DNA from: Cristatella mucedo
Lineage: Eukaryota; Bryozoa; Phylactolaemata; Cristatellidae
Reading direction: 5' to 3'
Assembly (NCBI GenBank): GCA_009760855.2
Contig: WPIO01000078.1
Span: forward strand, 374,001 to 438,000
DNA: 64,000 nucleotides
Positions 55,060-64,000 of the stretch are shown piece by piece. Position 1 is the first letter of the stretch. Every line of letters starts with the position of its first letter. The notes beneath the pieces were generated by a model. The model saw only the letters and a program-made list of their open reading frames with translations. It had not been told where the DNA came from and did not search any database. The translations under genes and the position numbers were made by a program.

Positions 55060-56650
55060 GCCGTGACGAGTGAAAGTGACCATAGAAAAATGATGCCAGC
55101 TGTCTCCGATTAGCCAACCGGAACTCGAGAGACTGCTCCTGCCAGGAACATTTGCTGTCCTCTTGAGCTTCTGCCAGAAACATCTGCCAATTGTCATTCA
55201 TCCTCGTATTCTCAGTACTTTCTTCTGCTGGTGTTGGGTGACAGTGTCTCCGGCGGTGGCTGTTCTTGTGGAGTCTCACGAAGACACGAGCGGGCGAACG
55301 TGAGATATGAACGAGACTCAATCTCTATTTCCCCCAGCGGGTACATTTACCAGCTGGCTGACTCACCACGGATAAAGGAGTGCATCTGTGGTGGGCCACA
55401 TGCTTACATCGAAGGCTCCACCGAGTCAATTGCTCAACCACCTGCTGCAGGTGGGGCATACATTAGTGGCCGATGCTGTTGCACTGATTGCAATAGCAGA
55501 AGAAGCAGGTGCCCACAACACTTCAGAACTGGATAGTTGCTCACCATCGGGGGGGGGGCCAGTGGGGGTAGATCGTTGTCATAGTCGTCCACTACGTACA
55601 CCCGGCATTAGGCTATCATCGGCTTGCTTCGGGACTGGATTCGCCATCCGATATACACCGTCCTGTGGAGGAATACACTATCGCAACACTGCTAGTGGAA
55701 CTCTTCACCGGAGTCCTGTAGCTGAATGTGCTAGGAGTACTCGGGTAGTGGAATCCTGCTGGCGATCGTTTGGTGTTTAAGCACCTAGTACCACCGGCAT
55801 GAGCACACTCCTAACTGCTTATTACTACGGCTGCCATTCCACCAGTGAGAATACGGCAAATACCAGTCGGTATTTGCTCACGGAGTTTCTTCCGTGGGAG
55901 CACTCTCCTGATTACTCTAAGTGGAGTGATCTTGGGGTACCCGGCCTTGCAGATATTATTGGTGAGTAGTCTGGTGTTGTCGTAATAGCGGCAGAATGAG
56001 TTTTCCGTAAATGAAAGTGATAATGATGCCAGATGTCTCCGAGTGGCCAACCAGATCTCTGTGCTCGAAGAATGTGCTTCGGCCAAGCACAACGGAACAG
56101 GCTAAGAACGCCTTCGGCAGGGCGATAAAGCCTATTGAATACTTACCAAGGTAATAAATCATTCGCACAGTATGATTGCCAGATCTGCCAATGGTCAGTC
56201 ATCGTAGTCTGCTGCTTCTTGTGGCAGCGTAATGTTCTCAGTACTTTCTTCTGCTGGAGAACTGGACTGTTGTTCACCATCAGCGACCAGTGTGGCATAG
56301 ATCGTGTTCATAGTCGTCCACTACTTGCACCGGCGTTAGGCTGTCATCGGCTTGCTTCGGGACTGGATCCGCCATTCGATAGTTGAGGGTACACCGGCCT
56401 GTAGAAGAATACACTTCGTGGAACTCTTCACTGTCCTGTATGTAGCTGGATGCACTAGGGGAATCGTGGTATTGGAAACCGTTAGGGAGTAGCTGAAGTA
56501 GCTGTTTGCTGCTGGCCTGTTAGTAGTCGACTGCCACTCTCCCGGTGATCAGTCGGCTTAAGCACCTAGTACCGCTGGTATCAGCATACTCCTTACTGCT
56601 TATTACTAGGGTCTGCCATTCCACCGTTGGGAATGCGGTTAATACCAATT
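55060..56650. repeat. Diverged tandem duplication of about 0.6-0.95 kb
   Basis: Blocks occur twice in order: ATGATGCCAGCTGTCTCCG (55091) and ATGATGCCAGATGTCTCCG (56023); CTCAGTACTTTCTTCTGCTGG (55211 and 56236); CATAGTCGTCCACTAC (55580 and 56309); CGGCTTGCTTCGGGACTGGAT (about 55619 and 56349); AAGCACCTAGTACC (55780 and 56560); TTACTGCTTATTACTA-type sequence. The first copy also holds the LTR-like element at 55232-55520. The minus strand encodes a similar short peptide in both (LANRRQLASFF and LATRRHLASLS), so it may derive from an old coding region. Confidence 0.7.
55232..55520. mobile_element. LTR-like element, copy 3, with an empty-site paralogue
   Basis: Begins TGTTGGGTGACAG and ends GCCCACAACA, so the termini are TGTTG..CAACA. 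The flanking sequence is itself tandemly duplicated at 56.0-56.6 kb, where CTTCTGCTGGAGAACTGG is uninterrupted. Exactly four extra bases (CTTC against CTGG) follow the insert, consistent with a decayed 4-bp target duplication. Confidence 0.6.
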
Positions 56651-56659
56651 CGAACTTCC

Positions 56660-56712
56660 ACTATGGGCGCTAGAGGGCGCACCTTACCTCCTGAGCTATC
56701 ACAGCCCTAATT
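56660..56712 (-). mobile_element. tRNA-like SINE head, unassigned family
   Basis: Minus strand GGGCTGTGATAGCTCAGGAG followed by GTAAGGTGCGCCCTC matches the start of the fragment at 30290. A possible B-box lies just past its end. Confidence 0.28.
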
Positions 56713-57480
56713 GTCGATGGCTATAATATAGGATTTATAGGATTATTTAAGGACAATGATAAAGGATTTATTAAAATATTGAATGTGGGTATACCATTAG
56801 CCGGCGGTGCCCTGCCCTGTTGGTGTCGCCAGTGCTACCCGAGCCTCCCGGTTCAAGAACAGTGCCAACCACAGCTTTCGAGCCGGTAATGGCGTCGGAG
56901 ACAAAAGCCGCAGCAATGCTGTTCGTCCACCAGGCTTCATTGCTTGGCCACTAGCTGCCGAGACCCCGACCACGAAGGGCCTCATCACGTCCGTCGCGGT
57001 CAGGAGAAACCCGACGATAGCCTCGTACTATCGGCCTTGTTTCTGGCTGCCACACTTCGGCATGCCCGCAATCGCATGGCATGCAGTGTCGGCCGGGCAG
57101 TGGCTCAGCCAGCGGCAAACGGTCTCTACCTCCGTGCTGCATAGGCAGCTGTGCTTTGATTTGCCCTGCACGCAGAACGCCCGCACAGAACCAACACCAA
57201 CAATTTATTCTACTACTCACAGAGCAGAGGGAGCACGACTTCAGTCGCCCCTCTCTCCCACTCTAGTCTCCTCTCATCGACCCCGGCTGTGCCTTGGCCG
57301 ACCCCGATGGTGAATCCATCTGTTTACCAACGGGTTATCGGCCTGTGTCAAAGCCTCATTAGAAGCGGACCACAGCAGTGCACAGGCTCCTCTCGAGGAT
57401 GCTCCCACTAGCTGTTTAGGAAAGGAGCGGTACTGGCCTGCATATACTCAGATCACAGCTGCAGCGGGTAACCGCCCCGG
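56713..57480. other. No gene recognised
   Basis: GC-rich from 56800 to 57420. A 168-codon plus frame (56807-57313) overlaps minus frames and has no recognisable domain. Confidence 0.35.
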
Positions 57481-57522
57481 GATATATATATATATTTATT
57501 TATTTATATATATATTTATATA
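57481..57522. repeat. (TA)n with ATTT interruptions
   Basis: TATATATATATATTTATTTA and continuing AT-only bases. Confidence 0.85.
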
Positions 57523-57581
57523 GATGGATGTATAATGACATATGCAAGGCAATATACAAGGGTTCCCAGACATTTGCCACA

Positions 57582-57700
57582 GACAGTTGCCACAGATTCC
57601 GGAAGTGATATATCTCCGGTTCCAAAAAAGCTTTCGTCTGCAAAGTGAATCCTAATGATGCCGGAGTCTATAAAAATGAGTTTACTAAAAGCTCGACGTC
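57582..57700 (+). repeat. Dispersed repeat D, copy 2
   Basis: TTCCGGAAGTGATATATCTC, GTCTGCAAAGTGAATCCTAA and GTCTATAAAAATG match copy 1 at 14810. Confidence 0.45.
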
Positions 57701-57837
57701 ATGCAAATTTTATTGTCATAATTATGCAAACAGAGCCGCGTTTGACCGGCGACAAACGCTAACATAGTAATGCTCCGAGACTGAACTGTGAGCTTGATAG
57801 GTGAACCTGGATTACGAACAATGAGATGGCCGCTGAA

Positions 57838-57930
57838 TTAGAACCGAGCGCTTACGAAATAGTCATGATAATCAGAAGGCTTATGAGGAGCGTGATGCAT
57901 TGTTATGTACGCTGGCCATTATTGGGACTA
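57838..57930 (+). mobile_element. Second LTR-like family, short decayed piece
   Basis: GCGCTTACGAAATAGTCATG, GGAGCGTGATGCATTGTTAT and CGCTGGCCATTATTGGGA match 32085-32185 loosely. The TATA box is lost. Confidence 0.35.
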
Positions 57931-57947
57931 ATAGCTCAACTACGGTA

Positions 57948-57952
<5 letters not shown>

Positions 57953-58029
<77 letters not shown>
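57953..58029. repeat. (GT)n microsatellite
   Basis: About 75 bases of GT. Confidence 0.97.
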
Positions 58030-58037
<8 letters not shown>

Positions 58038-60065
58038 CTGTATTCTTAGTTATACATTCATCAACATAGGGGGAATGTCCTACCCTGGGGGAAATGTCGG
58101 GGGTGTCCTAGGGTCCACCAGGGAGATGGGGGGGGGGGGTAAACGTCCTACAACCACTTCATTAGTAGGCTTTTCTCTGTGTTTATTCCCCCTACACCCA
58201 AAATGCTACAATGAAGCTATGCTGGTCTTATTGATTTAAAATTAGTTTGTTTTTCTCATATATAGTTTAGGGCTTAGCCGATTGCAAGCGATTTAATCTT
58301 GAATTAGAATAATTATATTATAGTAATGGCTAATTTGTGTAGCGATGAAGTCAGAGATGAAGTTGGGATAGCAACTTTGGTCTGCGATAAATTCCAATCG
58401 GTAACTGGCTGGATTAAGATTCATAAGATTGTTTAGAAGGAGCTGAGAAAGGTTTGAAATTAAAGGAGGTTCGGGTGACAACTGTTGCTCCACCAATCAG
58501 TTTTCAACCATCTCGTAGTATAAACAAATGATCGCAATAACGTTTCAGCTGAGAGAAAACTCCAAAGAATCAAATTAGTTGATTATTTCGCGACTCCAAA
58601 GTGCACGCCGTCACTATGTGCAAGTCAATTAAAGCAGAAACGATTCCACTCATGCGTGAGGTGTCAGATTTAAGCGGTTCAATTCACCCCGGCTTCTATA
58701 TTTTGGCTCGACCTGTCCGTTCACTCAATTCTTTAACAATACAAGTAAAATCATTTAATACATGTGGCGGTCGACGACCGGGTTGCTGTGTATTTTTATC
58801 ACTGGTGTCCTTGCATTTGCTGTTAAAGGCCGCACGTACGACGTTGCTCAGTTATTTACGAGTTGCCAAAGATGCTTCAGGCGACCGTACGTTGGGTTTC
58901 CCCACGTGCCTGGACTTGCAGGACAGCAAGTCGTGCAGCCGATAGGTGGGGAGCATGAGAGAGTGAGTGGCTATTAAAAGAAACTATGCCCCTCCCCCTA
59001 CCTCGAGAGTTGCATGAGGACCACGAACGACCACGCTGGCTGCCTGACGTAGCCGCTGGTGGTCGTTGTCGACCACATTTTGAGGAAGTGAGAAGAAAGG
59101 ATAGCGGCGGCACTGGCTGGCAGGCAGGACTGAAAGAAAGTGAAGAGCTGGCAACGGTGCTGGTCACGTGACCCTATCGGCGACTAATCGCCCGAGCTGG
59201 CTGCTACGGCTCAGCACGTGGTATAGGGCGAATGCAGGCCAGCTAACCTCCTTGGTTAAGCGCTCTGGGAAATGGAATGTATCGCTCGGGCAGCTCGGCT
59301 CGTTCACATATATGTCATAAATATTATAAACATCGCATTAAAGGGTCGTCAGATAGGCTGTTGTTGCTGACCTCAGCAGGTGTATTGGTTCCTACTGAGT
59401 ATCACCTATTTACCTTATAACATGTATCAATGTATGAGGTTCGCGAATGAACCTGTAAGCTATCAGCATTAAGGCTGCTTGTAGGCTGGGATCGTGATCG
59501 CTTGATCACGTGGGACCTGGATCTGATGCCATTGGTCATGCTGCGAATGCTGGCAAGCAATGAATGAAAAGTAATTGGAATAACAGTAGATGGCTGAAAG
59601 CGAGCGTAGAGTGGCATGAATGTGGTTGGCTGAATTAAAATAAGCGCTTCGTCCAAATTTGTGGTGTTTCGTGCACCTATGCACACGAGCCAGATCTTTT
59701 ATGCAGCTCCCTGCTGCATAGTAGAGATGTCTATAATTTTAAAAGCCTGAAAGTAACTTTTGCATCCAAATAGGAGTCGCTCAAAAATTACTTCCAGAAC
59801 TGCTAGAGTTCAGGCGTCTCAAGTCTGGAGCATTACCGTGTCTTGAAAATTTTCCGTTGCACTACAGATAGCATGCTCATTGATGTGCACGAACTTACAG
59901 TCGTCCTACCTAACTTTCAATTACGAAATTCGGTTAATCCGCCGCCGGCCTCGGTGACTAGTCTTGCTATGGTCGTGAAATGCAACCCTGTGAAATGCCA
60001 GCTGTCTATCCCTTGGGTTCCCTTGTAGTGTCTACATAGTTTGTCAGCTGTGATTTTCTTAGGTA
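58030..60065. other. 2 kb without recognised features
   Basis: Includes a G run at 58129-58138 and short frames (for example 58601-58945) that I cannot assign. Confidence 0.4.
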
Positions 60066-60350
60066 GCCCAACTCGTTGAACTCCCTAAGAGGACTAGATC
60101 TCTTTCAATGCACTTTAACATGCTGGAAAGGAAGCATCTTCATTCATAAAATGCTGTCATATATGATAGCATGCACAGTGTCAGCATGTATAACCACCCT
60201 AAGGGAAATTAGTGTGGACGGAGTAAATGCTGTGAGAAAACGGTATGTGTTCAGCTTCTTTTTGAATGTCGTCAAATCAGATGACGTGATGCCAGTCGCT
60301 AGTGAGTACTGGGCTTTTGGAGCATGCGAACTGAAAGTAGGGTATCCAAA
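60066..60350 (-). mobile_element. L2-type 3' fragment, old
   Basis: TTTAACATGCTGGAAAGGAA and the later GTCGTCAAATCAGATGACG and TTTTGGAGCATGCGAACTGA segments match the family A 3' UTR and RT end on the minus strand. It has decayed and lacks a clean tail. Confidence 0.55.
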
Positions 60351-60490
60351 AAGAATTTGTGGCTAGGTAAAGACGAAACTAAACAACTCTAATCAGAAGA
60401 GTGAGTCATTCAATGTGATGCCCGAGTATAAAGTATTTCGGACAAGTATTTTGGAGCAAGAGAACGAAACATGGTAAAAGTGAATCTTCA

Positions 60491-60600
60491 TGATAATAAT
60501 AATAATAATAATGCATTTGATGTAGCGCCCTCAGAGAACTCAATTTCTCTAGGCACTTTACATTTGCTGCAAAGGAAGCACGATCGAACGGTTAGTGGGT
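60491..60600 (-). mobile_element. L2 family A 3' end only
   Basis: AATAATAATAATAATGCATT tail, stem-loop and GCTGCAAAGGAAGCACGATC on the plus strand, all in family A order. Confidence 0.7.
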
Positions 60601-61679
60601 ATCTAATTCGACACCCTGCTTGATGGCGAGCCAGTATATTTCGGTTGGAAGTGATGTGATCCTGCTGTTTTTACGGCTTCTTAGGAACAGTCGCAAGCTG
60701 TGTCTGGCCCTAGGAGTGGGTTTAGCATGGCTATGGGCGCCGTCGTCAAGCAACTGCTGAAGCTGCTCACTTCAGCACTTCACTTCAGGCTTAAATATTT
60801 GGGTTGGGGGGTAGCTGTGCATTATAATAAGAACGATTATAGCAAGGCGTTTTTCGCTGGCTAATAGGAGCGAGATGAAGCACGAAACAACAAAACCGCG
60901 CCTACTGCCGGATGAATGCTCAAGTGCAAATCCATGAAGGCCTCAAAAAGTATATTTCGAACGGGCCCTTACTCGAGCTGGCAAGCTATAGCCAACTGCT
61001 TTGGCACTCCTGCCTCGGACCTTACCTATGTTATCCACGTCAAATGACCCAGCCATAAATACGAATCAAAAGGCCAAGCAGCCATGTACAGACATCTTAG
61101 GGTAATCACCATTCCAGGCCATAATTCAGTGGCTCCGAAACATCGGCAAGAAGACATTAAAGAATCATACAATAACCAAAGCATGAACACCAAGCAGAAC
61201 ATTTCTGTATCGCTCAAAGAGATTTGTTGAAGCTAGTGAGTTGAAAGGTACTTCCTTGTGCACATTTCAATGAGCTGAGACTGACTTCACATCGTAAATC
61301 GTGAATTGTGACATCTTGCATCTTCTATTCAGCCATTGGAGTGTTAAGGAAATTTCACTATAGGAAATGGGACCGCTAGGCTTCTGTAGCAGCAGCGCCA
61401 GTGACTTTGTACAGAATCTGCAAAGTTCTTGGCGTTTTATTATATCTCCATCTCTGTATGCTAGATCTATGGTCTACCTGTATTGTCTGCAACAGATTTT
61501 CGATGGGATTTGACTCCAACAAGTTTCTCGATCACACCAGCGTTTAAATATTTTATTCGTATCGTTCTTTTGAGGCTTTGAGCCTTTGCCTTGTGTACTT
61601 GAATTTTCGACCGTGTTGCTACTGCTTCCAATTTCTTCCGTAAGCATTGCTTCCCTTCCTTATATCTGTTGTGGTCTTA
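60601..61679. other. No gene seen
   Basis: Mixed sequence between LINE fragments without shared repeats or convincing frames. Bases 62141-62798 are similar in this respect. Confidence 0.4.
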
Positions 61680-62140
61680 TGTAATATAATGTATCTCCGT
61701 CTGTAACGTGATCACCCACGAAGCCGCAAAGACTGTGGGTGTTATGTAGGAGAGTTTTGTATAGCGCACTCACAGCCTAAGCAGCTTTCGGTACGTATTC
61801 GGTAGTCAACAGACTTGATCTCACGCAACAAAGAGCAAGTGGGAAGCATAGCAGAGTCAGGAGAGCAGTTGAGGTAGTGAGTAGCATGGAAGTAGCTGCT
61901 CAGGACCGCTGAAAAGGATGTGCCATAGTCGGCAGCAGGAGAGTAGTTGTCGTTGCGTAAGAATCATGGAAGCGAGTTTCACAGTCTAGGACCTGCAAAG
62001 CCAAAGCCTCTGTCAAACGGTCTTTAAAGTGAAGGAATGGAACAGCTAATTTACTGTCCATACAGGACCTGAGGGCTCGAGGATGCCGAAACTGGTGCAG
62101 CAGTTCAGCCAGGTAGAGAGGAGCCGAGCCGCGGCGGGCT
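61680..62140 (-). mobile_element. L2 family B 3' fragment
   Basis: Degenerate tail TAATATAATGTATCTCCGTC and the C-terminal RT region on the minus strand up to PSYLAELLHQF-like sequence (62090-62130), with frame breaks. Confidence 0.75.
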
Positions 62141-62798
62141 GAGTAGCAAAGCCACCCCACTCTAAGACTGATTTGCTTGTTATAGCCACATTTCCCCATC
62201 TTCCTAGGCGATAGTAAACCTCTGTCTCTAAGCTCCGTTTGAGATCCATGTGATGGTAGGTTTGCCTAGCCTACGATGCAATGTTAATTTCCCCGTGGAT
62301 TTTGAAGCGCAGCTGGTGAAGAGCAAGTATTTTTTGCAGTTTTTGGGTAGTTTCGTCAATTCGGGACTGCTAAGGTGGGCGTATCAGTAAGCATTGGCAG
62401 GTTATACATAAAAGTTAAGGTTTTTTACTGTGGATTCTGGTTGGTATAGGATTTAATAATAAATTCTATTGAGTCGTGCGATAATTGCCTTGCTGAGATA
62501 TGTTATGAAATATAAATCATTCCAAATTCTCACGTACTGTCTGAGAATATGTTGAGAGTATTTTGATACTATCGATGGGGTCGTAGTAAGCCATAGTTTA
62601 GTATATTTTGTGGAACCAGTTTTTAAACGTGGCGTTGCTATGAATGGATTGGCAACGATTGATTGCAGTGAAATGCAGTGTAAAAGTGTTTACGAATTAT
62701 CTGCCATCGTCGCTTTGGCCTTCCGTAGGACAGTGGTTAACTAGAAAATACTTCATTTTCTGATACGTAAAAAGGCCCGAATGCACAAGCAATTGATA

Positions 62799-63133
62799 TA
62801 CCGTATTTTACCGTGAATAAGCCCCCCCCTTTCCCCAAACGTTGGGATCAGATAATGGGGAGGCAGCTTATGCTTAACGTTACTTTTTTGCATTACTATT
62901 TCGCCAAACAACGTTCTGCTTTGAATGCCACCTAACAAAGATAGAGAGGGTATCATCACCTTTCCTGATGCAGGGGATAGTGTTAGTGACACGAGTGATT
63001 ATTACGAGTCTTGATAGTGTTCAGTTAATTCAGTGGTTGAATAAAAATATTGTTTGCCAAAAATTGATTAACAAATTTGGGGAGGGGGCTTATGCGTCGG
63101 GGGGGGGGGCCTTGTTCATGGGAAAATACTGTA
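62799..63133. mobile_element. MITE with long G/C-run inverted termini
   Basis: The left end TACCGTATTTTACCGTGAAT continues into AAGCCCCCCC. The right end, read on the minus strand, is TACAGTATTTTCCCATGAAC into AAGGCCCCCC, so the terminal inverted repeats are about 30 bases long. TA lies at both outer edges. The 335-bp interior has no convincing coding frame. It is a non-autonomous DNA transposon; I do not assign a superfamily. Confidence 0.7.
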
Positions 63134-63334
63134 ATAATTGTGTGCTGCTCTGCTCTGCCCCGGCTTTATTTTCGTACCGCCATGCTGAGACATCTCAATC
63201 GTGCTGTGTTGCAGTGCTTCTTTAAAAGAGTGTCTGCGTGAAAACTTCTTATCGTGGTGTTTGGGGATGAGTTTTGGGGGTTGGGCGTTTTTCGGGAGGA
63301 AGGGAATGTAGGCAGATATATAAATAAATAAATA

Positions 63335-63830
<496 letters not shown>

Positions 63831-64000
63831 AGAACTGAATCTCAGTCGAGGCGTGGACAGCTCGCGCTGGACGAGAAGCTGCAAAAGCCGAGGGGTCCAT
63901 GAAATGACGCTGTCGTGGTCAGGCAAATGCACGCAGAATGAAACTTTGGGCCACCGGTTGGTAGGACCTCCCCCCTGCTTAGTAACATTTGCTGAATCAT

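Overview
The window is nuclear DNA from an animal (metazoan), mostly intergenic and dominated by transposable elements. Evidence for this is a recognisable LZTFL1 gene (a cilium/BBSome regulator of ciliated eukaryotes), splice-type exon boundaries, L2-clade LINEs, tRNA-derived SINEs, mariner/pogo-type MITEs, long AT, CT and GT microsatellites, and no operon-like gene packing. I cannot name the species. The repeat set suits an invertebrate or early-branching chordate better than a mammal.

Layout. 0-9 kb: SINE and LINE fragments in unannotated DNA, with an LTR-like element at 6.7 kb. 9.8-11.6 kb, minus strand: a candidate small multi-exon gene whose first exon encodes the first half of a CARD (caspase recruitment domain). 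12-17 kb: broken LINEs, an exact 167-bp tandem duplication and SINEs. 17.5-19.6 kb: an L2-type LINE (family B) with a long open reverse-transcriptase frame that has lost a catalytic aspartate. 20-25 kb: mostly unassigned sequence. 25-28 kb: AT-rich minisatellite, two mariner/pogo-type MITE ends, and an L2 fragment interrupted by a 308-bp LTR-like element with a 4-bp target duplication. 28.2-29.96 kb: a degenerate tandem array of about eleven units of roughly 165 bp. 34.2-35.2 kb: LZTFL1 as one uninterrupted 309-codon frame in a GC-rich island. 37-42 kb: microsatellites, SINEs and short duplications. 42.2-44.5 and 47.8-49.0 kb: two closely related family A L2 LINEs in the same direction. Between them is a second CpG-rich island with a candidate first coding exon (47208-47299). 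49-64 kb: SINE pairs, LINE tails, a FLYWCH-like decayed frame, a tandem duplication carrying an LTR-like insertion in only one copy, a MITE at 62.8 kb and GT microsatellites.

How it fits together. Two LINE families account for most repeats: family A ends in a conserved stem-loop followed by (ATT)n, and family B ends in (ACATT)n. Abundant SINE-1 has its own tail. SINE-2 carries a tRNA-like head and a 3' stem-loop of the family A type, so it probably uses the family A reverse transcriptase. Real host genes look sparse: LZTFL1 is secure, while the CARD exon and the CpG-island exon are candidates. All family assignments rest on motifs and within-window comparison by eye; no database search was possible.
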